From Bog-159 sp035541265 (GTDB taxonomy: Bacteria > Acidobacteriota > Terriglobia > Bryobacterales > Bryobacteraceae), in assembly GCA_035541265.1 (NCBI GenBank), contig DATKNQ010000139.1:1-35802 (forward strand): 35,802 bases of DNA, given 5' to 3'. The notes under the pieces are model-generated. The model worked only from the letters and a program-made list of their open reading frames with translations, was not told where the DNA came from and did no database searches. Positions 8,013-16,727 of this stretch are shown piece by piece (the stretch's first letter is position 1; the number at the start of each line of letters is the position of its first letter). Both the position numbers and the translations under genes were made by a program.

Positions 8013-9244
8013 TTCTGCGCCCTCCGCGGTTTGGGCCGTTCGGGCAACGCTTCATGAGTGCGCTCACGGAAGACGCCGCGCATGCCGGCGGCCAGCGAGA
8101 CGGCGGAATCTCCATACTTGTCGCGCAGGCGGTCGGCGGCGGCGAGCGCCTGTTCCCACTTCTCGTGCTTGCCCTCGTCGAGCAGGTCCAACTGGTCCTG
8201 TACCTCGCCGAAGCCCGAGGCCTGCACGCCCAGCAGGCGGACCCGCGCGCCGGGCTTCCAGTTTTTCAGGAACAGGGCACGCGCCTCGTTGAAGATCTCG
8301 GTATCGAGCTGCGTAGGGCGCTCAATCGAATGCGCGCGCGTGATGGTGGAGAAATCCGAGTAGCGCAGCTTGAGCTGCAGGGTGCGCGCGTGCAGGCCGT
8401 GTTCGCGCAGGCGGCGGCCCACCATTTCGGAAAGCCGTGCGAGAGTGGATTCGAGCTTCGCCCGGTCGGCCGTGTCTTCCATGTAGGTGTGCTCGTGACT
8501 GATGGATTTCGGATCGGTGTCTCCGCCAATTTCCGCGTCGAACCAGCCGCCCGCGTCCTGGCCGCGGGCTTTGCCGGAGAGCGCCAGTCCCCACTTGCCG
8601 AAGCGCTCCTCGAGGATGCGCTCGTCGAGGCGCGCCAAGTCGCCCACTTTGCGGATGGAGAGCGCGTGCAGGTTCTTCTCGGTGACCTGGCCGACCCCCG
8701 GAATCTTGCGCACGTCGAGCGGCGCAAGAAACGCGGCCTCGGCGCCCGGCACAATCCACAGCACGCCGTTGGGCTTGGCCTGATCGGAGGCCACCTTCGA
8801 CACCAGGCGCGCGGCGGAGATGCCGATCGAGCAGTTGAGGCGCGTCTCGGCCTGCATGGTCTCGTGCAGCGCGTGGGCCGCGCGCAGCGGCGGACCGTGC
8901 AGGCGCGCGGTGCCGGTCATATCGAGATAAGCCTCGTCAATGGAGGCCATCTCAACCGCCGGCGAAAATCGGCTCAACACCTCCCGCACGCGCCCGGAGT
9001 ATTCGCGATAGCGGTCCGGATGGCCGTCGACGAAAATCGCCTGCGGGCACAGCCGCACGGCAGTGCGCAACGGCATGGCGGAATGTACGCCGAATTTGCG
9101 GGCTTCGTAGGATGCCGCCGAGACGACCCCGCGCTCATCCGGCCGGCCGCCGACCACCACAGCTTTGCCTTTGAGCGACGGATCGAACAGTTCCTCGACG
9201 GAGACGAAGAACGCGTCCATGTCCACATGGAAGATGGTCTTCAC
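8009..9244 (-). CDS. dinB: DNA polymerase IV (Y family)
   Basis: The 411-residue protein shows the Y-family catalytic signatures: HVDMDAFFVSVEE (D8 and D10) and MASIDEAYLDMTG (D103 and E104). These are followed by the thumb (IPGVGQVTEKNLHALSI) and a C-terminal little-finger domain (about 235-350). It performs error-prone translesion synthesis. The start is GTG at 9244, just before KTIFHVDMDAFF, which matches family N-termini; an upstream GGCAGG gives only weak ribosome-binding support. I saw no convincing LexA box upstream. The C-terminal tail (RERTHEALPERPKPRRAQK) is basic and shows no obvious beta-clamp motif. dinB is the first gene of a two-gene unit with trmFO. Confidence 0.95.
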   Translation of the reverse strand: MKTIFHVDMDAFFVSVEELFDPSLKGKAVVVGGRPDERGVVSAASYEARKFGVHSAMPLRTAVRLCPQAIFVDGHPDRYREYSGRVREVLSRFSPAVEMASIDEAYLDMTGTARLHGPPLRAAHALHETMQAETRLNCSIGISAARLVSKVASDQAKPNGVLWIVPGAEAAFLAPLDVRKIPGVGQVTEKNLHALSIRKVGDLARLDERILEERFGKWGLALSGKARGQDAGGWFDAEIGGDTDPKSISHEHTYMEDTADRAKLESTLARLSEMVGRRLREHGLHARTLQLKLRYSDFSTITRAHSIERPTQLDTEIFNEARALFLKNWKPGARVRLLGVQASGFGEVQDQLDLLDEGKHEKWEQALAAADRLRDKYGDSAVSLAAGMRGVFRERTHEALPERPKPRRAQK

Positions 9245-9336
9245 GGCCAGCGCCTGCCGTGATTTTAGCAGGCGCGCCGAAGAGATTGTTGGAGTCGGCG
9301 GCGATCTCGGTCATCGGGTGGCAGTTGATCATCACC

Positions 9337-9456
9337 AGAATGCAGATGGTCGCTGTTGACGGTGAATCCGCGGGCCGAAGCGAGTACCTCGCCGAGCGTG
9401 CGGTAGCCGTACTTCGGGATGTCGCCGACGGTGACGACCGCGACGCTGGCCGGCGC
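9337..9456 (-). pseudogene. Relic of a TonB-dependent receptor plug domain
   Basis: On the minus strand, codons covering about 9456 to 9337 read APASVAVVTVGDIPKYGYRT and then LGEVLASARGFTVNSD. This closely matches the start of the plug domain of acidobacterial and other TonB-dependent receptors (APASVTVVT..DI..YGYRTL...L...RGF). The similarity stops abruptly after NSDHLHS: the expected RG-motif, the rest of the plug and the whole beta-barrel are absent. Upstream there is no signal peptide or carboxypeptidase-like domain. It is therefore a short fragment left by deletion or rearrangement, lying between dinB and the VWFA gene. The rest of the 330-base gene-free stretch 9245-9574 holds nothing else I can recognise beyond the start region of the VWFA gene. 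Confidence 0.6.
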
Positions 9457-9574
9457 ATTCGCCAGATGCCCGGGCGTGTCCCCACGCGCGGAAGCACACC
9501 TGATCTCTCGTCGGCCGTTCCGGCAAAAAACTTTCGGGTGTGCGAGGCATACACTGGACTTCGGGGGCATTCCC

Positions 9575-12500
9575 ATGCAAGGTGGGCCATCCCGCGGCCT
9601 CCGCCGGCCGCTGCCAGGTCTGATAGCGGCACTGATCGGCGCCGGTGGCGCGTTTGCGCAGGCGCCGCAGCCGCCTGAGGTGCGCGCCAGCGAATCGGCG
9701 CCGCCGTTTCAGATTCACGTCGAGACCAACCTGGTGACCGTGCCGGTGGTGGTGCGCGACGCCCAGGGCCGGGCGGTTCGCAATCTGCGCAAAGAAGACT
9801 TTCACCTTTTTGAAGACGGCAAGGAGCGGGAGATCACCGGTTTTTGGGTTGAGACGACTACGGAGGAGAGTATTTCTCCACCGGCGCTGGCTGTCCCGGA
9901 GCGTTTTGTGGCGCTCTATTTCGATGACCTTCATATGTCTTCCGCCGGAATCGGGCCGGCGCGCGATGCCGCGTTGCGGTTTATTTCGGCCGCTTTGGAG
10001 CCCGGAGACCGGGTCGCGATCTTTACTTCATCGAATCTGGATGTCGTCGACTTCACCAGCGATCGGAACAAGCTCCACGACGGGCTACTTCGACTGGCGG
10101 GTCATACGCGGACAAATGCTCTGGTGCATCAGTGTCCGGCGATAGGGGAATACCAGGCTTTCCTGATCGCGAAGCGGCAGCAGACCGACGCGCTCGAAAT
10201 CGCGGAGCAGGAGGGATACCACTGCCGCTGCGAGCAGATCAACGAAACGGCGGACTGCCGGCACAGCGAACGCATCAACGCGCAGATGCTGGCGAGCCAG
10301 ATCTGGGACTTGGCGGACGCGCAGTCGCGGCAGGCGCTGGATGTTCTGGACGGCATCGTCAGCTTGCTTGCAGCCAGGCCCGGCCAGCGCGACCTGGTGC
10401 TGGTGTCGGCCGGGTTCTTGAGCGCTACGCGAACGAGGGCAGTGGACGCAGTGGTCGATCGTGCGCTGCGCCGGAACATCGTGGTGAATGCGCTGGACTC
10501 CGCCGGGTTGTACACGCGGGCTCAACGCGAGCCGCTGCTCGCCACGCGGCCCGACCTCGAAATGCGCAAGTTCGGAATGGAAAACGAGGGTTTGACTGCG
10601 CAGCGGGATGTGCTTTCCGCACTTGCGGCCGGGACCGGGGGCACGTACTTTCACAACAGCAACGACTTCGATGCAGGGCTGCGGCAGACCGCGGAAGCTC
10701 CCGGGATTCACTACGTGCTCAGCTTTTCGCCCGGGGACGTGAAGCCGGACGGGAAGTTCCATGCGCTGAAAGTGACGCTTGCCGCGGGCGATCGTCTGCA
10801 GGTAGAGGCACGGCGCGGGTATTTTGCCACGCCGCCAGCGGCGCCCGTCAGGAGCGCGCTAGAGACGCTGATGTTTTCGCAGGACGCGCGGCAGGACCTG
10901 CCCACGGCGGTGACGACGATTAACGACGCATCCGGCGTGAAATTGAAGATCCACGTGGATATTCGGGATCTGCAGTTTCGCAAGCAGACGGACCGCAACC
11001 TGAACACCCTGATTTTCGACACGGCACTGTTCGACCGCGACGGGAAGTACGTGGCGGGTAAAGAATCTTCGCTCGAACTTCAGTTGACGGATACGAAGTT
11101 CGAGCGCCTCCGGCAATCCGGCATCGATGCAGAGACCAGCTTTCACGTTCCTCCGGGCACCTACCGCGTGCGCGAGGTGGTGCGGGACGCGGAGTCGACG
11201 AAGTTATCCGCGATGAATTGCAACGTCGAGGTCAGCGCGCAGCCCGTGCAGCCCGCGGCTGCGGTGGAACCGGCTGCCAATCAGGATCGGCTGCCGCTCC
11301 TGCTCGCGAACACGGGACAGAACGTGAAGCTCCTGTTTGAGGCATTGCCCGCAATCAGCGCACGCGAGCAGGTCACCTTGGACCGGATCGATGGGATCGA
11401 TCATGCGCGGGCGGAGTTCCGGTATCTGGATCTGCCGCACACAGGGATGGAGGCTGTGGGACGCGACGAGTATCGCGCGAATGCGGCGGGCCAGCGCGTG
11501 GGGGCGGAGCCGCTCGAAGGCGGGCTGATCACAAAGGGCTTGGCGTCGATCCTCTCGCTTTTCGATCCGCTGTACCAGCCCGAATCGACGTTCCGCTATG
11601 TGGGGAGGCAGAACGTCGACGGGCACGTTACCGATGTTGTGGCCTTCACGCAGATTCCCAGTAAGGCGCGGGTGACGCAAGCGCTGACGTCCGGCGCGCA
11701 GGCGCTCGAAATCCTGGTGAAGGGATTGGCCTGGATCGACGCGGAGAATGACCAGATCCTCCGCATGCGCACGGAACTGCTGGCTCCGGTAGCCAACCCC
11801 GATCTGCAGGCGGCCACCACGGAACTGCGGTTTGGTCAAGTGCAATTGCAAGGTATTCCGCAGACGTTCTGGTTGCCGGCCGAGGCCACGGTGACTTTGA
11901 AGTGGCGCGGGGCGACCTTCCGGAACATCCACGCTTATTCCGATTACGAATTGTTCCAGCCGAATGCGGCTTCGCCCGTGCTGCTTGCGCGTTTCAAAGA
12001 GCAGGTGCGCCAGGCGCTGTCGCAGGTTCATAACTATACGTGCCTGGAAACCATCGACCGCTCAGTGCGGGGCCGCGGTGAGAAGGCCTTCAGCCGGCTG
12101 GATACCGTGCTCCTCGAGGTTTCCAATCTGGAAGGCAAGGAACTGCTGTCGTGGCCGGGCGCGCGGCAATTCCGCGATAGCGATCCGTCATCTTTCGTGA
12201 ACCAGGGCCTGATGGGCACCGGCGTTTTTGCCTTGCAGGCGCGCACAGTCTTTCAGGGCGATCATGCCGTGATCCAATATCACGGCAACGAAGACATGGC
12301 TGGACGCCCTGTGGCGCGCTTTGATTTTCGTGTGCCAAAGGCTTGGAGCGGATACCAGATCCGAACCTATCGGGCCGCGGCGAACGCCGGTACGAGCGGC
12401 TCGTTTTGGGTGGACCCAGCCTCCCTGGAACTCGTCCGTATGGAAGTGCGGGCGGATGAGGTACCGCCGGAGTTGGGCGTGCAGCTCGCGGCGACAGCCA

Positions 12501-13204
12501 TCGACTATGCACCGATGCGCATTGGCGATTCGCCGGCACTGCTGCCGCAAGCCGCCACCACACTTCTGGCGCTGTCATCCGGCGAGGCATATCGGAACGA
12601 AATCCAGTTCTCGCATTGCCGCGAGTATCAGGCCGAGTCGGCGGTCCGCTTTGACGTGCAGCCGCCGCCGGCATTGAATGCGGCGCCTCAGACGCGTGTG
12701 GTGGATCTGCCCGCGGGTCTCACGATGGCGATCCAGTTGGAGACCGCCATCGATTCCGCCACGGCTCACGTGGGCGATCTTCTGCGCGGGCATGTCGTCA
12801 ACGACGTACGCCGCAAAGGAAAGACGATGATTCCAGCAGGCGCTCTGGTTACCGGGCGGATTCGCGGGCTGGAGCGATCGCGATCGCCGCAGGCGGTCAC
12901 CACTCTGACGATTGAGATCGCGGAATTGGAGTGGGACCACTCGCGCGCCGAGTTCTACGGCGAGATGCTCGCATCAGAGCCGCGGCATGACGGCGGCCAA
13001 GTGTTGCTGAACCTGCCTGTTAAGGATGGAGGAATGCCGGAGATGCCGGTAACCGCCAACATTCCCACGCAGGAGGCTTACACGCCCCAGGCTCCTGGTA
13101 CCGGCATCCTTCAAATCCCGGGGACGAAGTTTCATATCGGCGCGGGCCTGCGGACGAATTGGCGGACGTTGGAGCCGAATGCGCGGCTGAAGAAGTCGAA
13201 GTGA
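9575..13204 (+). CDS. Secreted VWFA-related fusion protein with duplicated C-terminal domain
   Basis: I place the start at ATG 9575 (1209 residues), because a signal peptide (about 1-29, ending AGGAFAQA) and a GGGGG element follow only from there; the frame is open further upstream to 9419. Residues about 48-418 form the acidobacterial VWFA-related module: LVTVPVVVRDAQGRAVRNL, DFHLFEDG, ALYFDDLHMSS in place of a perfect DxSxS MIDAS, a Cys-rich insert (C187, C217, C219, C228), RDLVLVSAGF and RRGYF. Residues about 580-795 and 800-1028 look like two diverged copies of one domain (GLAWIDAENDQILRMRTELL against GSFWVDPASLELVRMEVRAD). Residues about 1047-1130 (LPAGLTMAIQLETAIDSATA, then IPAGALVTGRIRGLE) resemble the TrbI/VirB10-like beta domain. 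It probably acts in the cell envelope, but the role is unknown. The GloVer-repeat gene follows in the same direction. Confidence 0.88.
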   Translation: MQGGPSRGLRRPLPGLIAALIGAGGAFAQAPQPPEVRASESAPPFQIHVETNLVTVPVVVRDAQGRAVRNLRKEDFHLFEDGKEREITGFWVETTTEESISPPALAVPERFVALYFDDLHMSSAGIGPARDAALRFISAALEPGDRVAIFTSSNLDVVDFTSDRNKLHDGLLRLAGHTRTNALVHQCPAIGEYQAFLIAKRQQTDALEIAEQEGYHCRCEQINETADCRHSERINAQMLASQIWDLADAQSRQALDVLDGIVSLLAARPGQRDLVLVSAGFLSATRTRAVDAVVDRALRRNIVVNALDSAGLYTRAQREPLLATRPDLEMRKFGMENEGLTAQRDVLSALAAGTGGTYFHNSNDFDAGLRQTAEAPGIHYVLSFSPGDVKPDGKFHALKVTLAAGDRLQVEARRGYFATPPAAPVRSALETLMFSQDARQDLPTAVTTINDASGVKLKIHVDIRDLQFRKQTDRNLNTLIFDTALFDRDGKYVAGKESSLELQLTDTKFERLRQSGIDAETSFHVPPGTYRVREVVRDAESTKLSAMNCNVEVSAQPVQPAAAVEPAANQDRLPLLLANTGQNVKLLFEALPAISAREQVTLDRIDGIDHARAEFRYLDLPHTGMEAVGRDEYRANAAGQRVGAEPLEGGLITKGLASILSLFDPLYQPESTFRYVGRQNVDGHVTDVVAFTQIPSKARVTQALTSGAQALEILVKGLAWIDAENDQILRMRTELLAPVANPDLQAATTELRFGQVQLQGIPQTFWLPAEATVTLKWRGATFRNIHAYSDYELFQPNAASPVLLARFKEQVRQALSQVHNYTCLETIDRSVRGRGEKAFSRLDTVLLEVSNLEGKELLSWPGARQFRDSDPSSFVNQGLMGTGVFALQARTVFQGDHAVIQYHGNEDMAGRPVARFDFRVPKAWSGYQIRTYRAAANAGTSGSFWVDPASLELVRMEVRADEVPPELGVQLAATAIDYAPMRIGDSPALLPQAATTLLALSSGEAYRNEIQFSHCREYQAESAVRFDVQPPPALNAAPQTRVVDLPAGLTMAIQLETAIDSATAHVGDLLRGHVVNDVRRKGKTMIPAGALVTGRIRGLERSRSPQAVTTLTIEIAELEWDHSRAEFYGEMLASEPRHDGGQVLLNLPVKDGGMPEMPVTANIPTQEAYTPQAPGTGILQIPGTKFHIGAGLRTNWRTLEPNARLKKSK

Positions 13205-13325
13205 GTGTGGCCGTTTTATGACCGCACAACCCGCCGACACAGCCGAGACTTGGTATCTTGACAATCCGCCCGGGCGGCAATATGATGCCCGGAAAGCATC
13301 GGCTGGGATGCGGAAAGGAAAGGTG

Positions 13326-14585
13326 ATGAACTTGACGATGCAGGCTTTGCGGATTGGCACGATCTTACTGGCGGCTGCGGCGAGTAAGTGCCTGGCACAG
13401 AGCTTTACAACTCTCTACACATTTTCGGGCGGCGCCGATGGCGGCTATCCACAATACGGACGCCTGGTTGGCGATGCGACCGGCAATCTTTACGGTACTG
13501 CTACTTTCGGCGGCGATGTGAACTGTCCGCTGGTGACTTATCCCGGTCCCGGCTGCGGGGTCGTGTTCAAGTTAGTGCCATCGACGAAGATTGAGACGGT
13601 CCTTTATACCTTCACCGGCGCGGCGGATGGCGCGCAGCCCTGGGGCGGCGTGATCCGCGATGCGCTGGGGAATCTGTATGGCACGGCGGCGTTCGCCGGA
13701 AGCTACGGCGGCGGTGTGATTTTCAAGCTGGACCCGTCCGGGAACCAGACGGTTCTACATGCCTTCGACTATACCGACGGGGCGATTCCCACCGGCGACT
13801 TGGCCGGCGACGCCGCGGGCGCCCTGTACGGAACGACCGTCGTTGGCGGCATTCTCTCCATTTGCCGCGACTCCGGCTGCGGCGTCATCTTCGAAGAGGA
13901 GCCGACCTCTGGGAGGTTTTTACTGTTGCACAAATTCGCCGGGTTGGGAGCCGCCGACGGAGCGAATCCAACGCATGGCCTGATCTCAGACGGAGCGGGC
14001 AATGTCTACGGCACGACCGAGAATGGCGGAGTCGCGGACTGCGACAACAGTGAGCCGTTCGAGGCCGTCGAGACTAACGTCGGAGGCTGCGGCGAGATAT
14101 TCGAGCTGAATCACTCGGGCCAGACTTTGCTCTATGGGTTCGGTTTTTCGCCGGACGGATCGGATCCGCGCGGCGCGCTAGTCCACGACGCGGAGGGCAA
14201 CTTGTACGGCACTACTTTCGATGGCGGCCTTTACGGGTCGGGGACTATCTTCAAACTGGACACAACCGGCCACGAAACGGTGCTGTATAACTTCCAGGGC
14301 GGCAGCGACGGCGCGAATCCCTGGGGCGGTCTGGTGCAGGATTCTGCCGGCAATTTGTTCGGCACCGCCAACCATGGCGGCGCTTCGTGCTCCTGCGGAA
14401 CGGTCTTCAGGTTAGACCCCCAGGGCAATTTTGCGGTGTTACACACCTTCGTCGACACCGATGGCACGAATCCGGAAGCGCCGCTGCTTTTGTACGGCGG
14501 ATCGCTGTTTGGCACCACCAGCAACGGCGGAAGGCTCAGTGGCGGCCGTTCCGGCACGGGGACGATTTTTGAGATCACGCCGTAA
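13326..14585 (+). CDS. Secreted GloVer-type tandem-repeat protein
   Basis: The chosen start is ATG 13326 (419 residues), because a GGAAAGG element lies directly upstream and a signal peptide follows (MNLTMQALRIGTILLAAAAS, then KCLAQS). The frame is open back to 13218 but without such support. The mature protein consists of about nine repeats of 35-60 residues with the pattern DGxxPxGGLVxDxxGNLYGTTxxGG...GTIFKLDxxG..TVLYxF. This is the 'choice-of-anchor tandem repeat GloVer-containing' (TIGR03803) signature, probably a beta-propeller. It is exported; the binding partner is unknown. Several Cys occur in pairs (CPLV...GPGCG, CRDSGCG, CSCG), perhaps forming disulfides outside the cell. The gene ends eight bases from the convergent asnS stop codon. 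Confidence 0.88.
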   Translation: MNLTMQALRIGTILLAAAASKCLAQSFTTLYTFSGGADGGYPQYGRLVGDATGNLYGTATFGGDVNCPLVTYPGPGCGVVFKLVPSTKIETVLYTFTGAADGAQPWGGVIRDALGNLYGTAAFAGSYGGGVIFKLDPSGNQTVLHAFDYTDGAIPTGDLAGDAAGALYGTTVVGGILSICRDSGCGVIFEEEPTSGRFLLLHKFAGLGAADGANPTHGLISDGAGNVYGTTENGGVADCDNSEPFEAVETNVGGCGEIFELNHSGQTLLYGFGFSPDGSDPRGALVHDAEGNLYGTTFDGGLYGSGTIFKLDTTGHETVLYNFQGGSDGANPWGGLVQDSAGNLFGTANHGGASCSCGTVFRLDPQGNFAVLHTFVDTDGTNPEAPLLLYGGSLFGTTSNGGRLSGGRSGTGTIFEITP

Positions 14586-14600
14586 GGGCGCGGTTACGGC
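14579..14600. terminator. Symmetric hairpin spanning two convergent stop codons
   Basis: GCCGTAA (14579-14585) and TTACGGC (14594-14600) form a perfect 7-base inverted repeat around an 8-base GC-rich loop. The plus-strand TAA ends the GloVer gene and the minus-strand TAA ends asnS, so both stop codons lie inside the stem. There is no T tract on either side, so intrinsic termination is only possible, not shown. Confidence 0.4.
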
Positions 14601-15904
14601 TTCAGCCGGTACAGCATGCGCGGAAACGCGATGGTCTCGCGCACGTGCTCGAGCCCGCACATCCAAGCTACGCAGCGCTCGATGCCCATGCCGAAGCCGC
14701 CGTGCGGCACGCTGCCATACTTGCGGAGATCGAGATACCAATCGAACGCTTCCTGCGGCAGATTCTGTTCCGCGATGCGCTGGCGCAACAGGTCGAGATC
14801 GTGAATCCGCTGCCCGCCGCCGATGATTTCGCCGTAGCCCTCGGGCGCGAGCACGTCCACGCCGAGCGCCACTTCCGGCCGCGCCGGATCGGGCGCCATG
14901 TAGAACGCCTTCACCGCCGCCGGGTAGCCATCCACCATCAGTGGCCGGTCGAAGCCTTCGCTGAGCAGCGTCTCGTCGGTACCGCCGAAGTCGCCGCCCC
15001 ACTGAATTTCGCTGCCCTGCGCTTCGAGCACTTTCACAGCTTCGTCGTAGCTCATGCGCGGGAACGGTTTCTGGATAGCTTCGAGCTTGGAAACGTCGCG
15101 CTCCAGCACCTTCAGCTCTTCGCGACGGTTTTCGAGGACGCGCCCGGCGACGAACACCAGCATGTCTTCGGCGAGCTGCTTCACGTCCTCGAGCGTGGCG
15201 TAAGCCATCTCCGGCTCGACCATCCAGAACTCGGTCAGATGCCGCCGCGTTTTCGATTTCTCGGCGCGGAACGTCGGCCCAAAAGTGTAGACCTTGCCGA
15301 ACGCCATGGCGGTCGCTTCGTTGTAGAGCTGGCCGGATTGCGTCAGGTAAGCCTTGCTGTCTTCGAAGTAGTTCACTTCGAACAGCGTCGTAGTGCCTTC
15401 GCAGGCGGCCGGTGTGAAGATGGGCGTATCCACCAACGTGAAGCCGTGCGCATCGAAATAGTCGCGCACCGCCCGGATCACCTCGTGCCGCACGCGAATG
15501 ATAGCGTGCTGCCGCTGGCTGCGCAGCCAGAGATGCCGGTGATCCATCAGAAACTCGATGCCGTGTTCCTTGGGCGTGATCGGGTAGGGATCGGACTCCG
15601 GCACGCGCTGCACCACTTCGAGATTCTCGACGTCCATTTCGTAGCCGCCCACGGCACGCTGTTCGGCGCGGATCTTGCCGGTGACGATGATGGACGATTC
15701 CTGCGTCAGGTTCTTGATGGTTTCAAACAGCGCCTCGGTTAGCGCGCTCTTCACGGCCACGCACTGCATCAGGCCGGTGCCGTCGCGCAGGATAGGGAAA
15801 ACAATCTTGCCGGATTTGCGCAGGTTGTAGAGCCAGCCGGCGATCTCGACGGATTCGCCGGCGTGCCGCGCGGCTTCCGCGATGGTGATCCGGGGAGCGC
15901 TCAC
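14594..15904 (-). CDS. asnS: Asparaginyl-tRNA synthetase
   Basis: This class IIb aminoacyl-tRNA synthetase has 436 residues from GTG 15904. It has an N-terminal OB-fold anticodon-binding domain (about 1-110, including VEIAGWLYNLRKSGKIVFPI), motif 2 FRAEKSKTRRHLTEFWMVEPE, which is characteristic of AsnRS rather than AspRS, and motif 3 GGFGMGIERCVAWMCGL near the C-terminus, ending FPRMLYRLKP. It charges tRNA-Asn with asparagine in the cytosol. The frame is open further upstream to 16066, but that part is antisense-like filler inside the preceding gene. The GTG is favoured because a GGAGG (15909-15913) sits four bases ahead and its GTGA overlaps the upstream stop. The overlap suggests coupling to the isomerase gene. 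Confidence 0.95.
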   Translation of the reverse strand: MSAPRITIAEAARHAGESVEIAGWLYNLRKSGKIVFPILRDGTGLMQCVAVKSALTEALFETIKNLTQESSIIVTGKIRAEQRAVGGYEMDVENLEVVQRVPESDPYPITPKEHGIEFLMDHRHLWLRSQRQHAIIRVRHEVIRAVRDYFDAHGFTLVDTPIFTPAACEGTTTLFEVNYFEDSKAYLTQSGQLYNEATAMAFGKVYTFGPTFRAEKSKTRRHLTEFWMVEPEMAYATLEDVKQLAEDMLVFVAGRVLENRREELKVLERDVSKLEAIQKPFPRMSYDEAVKVLEAQGSEIQWGGDFGGTDETLLSEGFDRPLMVDGYPAAVKAFYMAPDPARPEVALGVDVLAPEGYGEIIGGGQRIHDLDLLRQRIAEQNLPQEAFDWYLDLRKYGSVPHGGFGMGIERCVAWMCGLEHVRETIAFPRMLYRLKP

Positions 15905-16725
15905 AGGTCCTCCAGCCGATCGAAGATCTCGGCCGCCTGCGCCAGCGACGATTCGGGCGCTTCTTTCAGTTCCAGCAGCAGCGGGTATTGGTCCGCGCGG
16001 GTGCGCAACAGGTTCATCGTGCTCTTCCAGTCGATCGTTCCGCCTTCGCCCACCAGGGGAAACCAATGCTTGTCAGTCTGGCCGTCGTTGTCGTGAATGT
16101 GCGTTGAGCGGATGCGTTCTTTCATCACGTGGAACGCGGCTTCCACGCCTTCGCCGATATGCGCGTGGCCTACGTCGAAGACGAAATTCAGATCCAGGTG
16201 CGTCAACTCCAAAAACAGCATCAGGCGCTCGCCGCTCGACAGGCCGTTGGGAATGTTTTCGAGCAGCACCTCGACGCCGCGCTGCCGCGCAAACAGGCTG
16301 ATCTGCTCGAGCGCGGAAAACGCCGCCTCCACGGCCCGTTCCGAGTATTCCTCGCCCGATACCCCGATATGCTGCACCAGGTATTTGAACGGGACCGTCT
16401 CGGCGATCTCAAGCGCGCGCTTGATCTCGTCCACCATCTCCAGGCGCCTGCCCTTGACCGGTTCGGTGATCCTGATGACCGCATGCGGCCCCGAGCGGCC
16501 CCAAATTTCGTCCGTGTACATGGGCGCGTGCACGGAATGCAGCTGCAGCTCCGACTCCCGGAACCAATGGCCCAATTCGGCGATCTGGGCGCGATCGCGG
16601 TAATCCAGGTGCTGCCGCGCGCAGAAGATCTCCACGGCCGGGATCCCTGTGTGCTGCACCTTATCTAATTGCGCAACCGTCAGCCGGTGATTGACAAACA
16701 GATGCGTGGATAAAACGTGATACAT
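15901..16725 (-). CDS. Sugar phosphate isomerase/epimerase-like TIM barrel protein
   Basis: The protein is about 274 residues from ATG 16725 (a TTG at 16731 is an alternative that would overlap the ggt stop). It shows the xylose-isomerase-like/AP-endonuclease-2 TIM barrel pattern with probable metal ligands: SVHAPMY (His), LLENIPNG (Glu), FVFDVGHAHIGEG (Asp and His), STHIHDNDGQTDKHW (His, Asp, His) and LLLELKE (Glu). Members isomerise or epimerise sugars or related hydroxy-carbonyl compounds, and a minority cleave DNA at abasic sites; the substrate here cannot be told. An AGAGG element lies shortly upstream, in the ggt 3' end. It is coupled to ggt upstream and asnS downstream by overlaps, but no shared pathway is apparent. 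Confidence 0.85.
   Translation of the reverse strand: MYHVLSTHLFVNHRLTVAQLDKVQHTGIPAVEIFCARQHLDYRDRAQIAELGHWFRESELQLHSVHAPMYTDEIWGRSGPHAVIRITEPVKGRRLEMVDEIKRALEIAETVPFKYLVQHIGVSGEEYSERAVEAAFSALEQISLFARQRGVEVLLENIPNGLSSGERLMLFLELTHLDLNFVFDVGHAHIGEGVEAAFHVMKERIRSTHIHDNDGQTDKHWFPLVGEGGTIDWKSTMNLLRTRADQYPLLLELKEAPESSLAQAAEIFDRLEDL
15909..15913 (-). promoter_or_regulatory. Ribosome binding site that sets the asnS GTG start
   Basis: GGAGG on the minus strand lies four bases before GTG 15904, inside the last codons of the isomerase gene. It supports the short asnS form over the longer open frame. Confidence 0.6.
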
Positions 16726-16727
16726 GC

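Noticed and set aside
13400..14560. Tandem repeats in the GloVer gene as a DNA-level repeat array or CRISPR
   Set aside because: The periodicity is at protein level with diverged DNA; no identical repeats or regular spacers are present.
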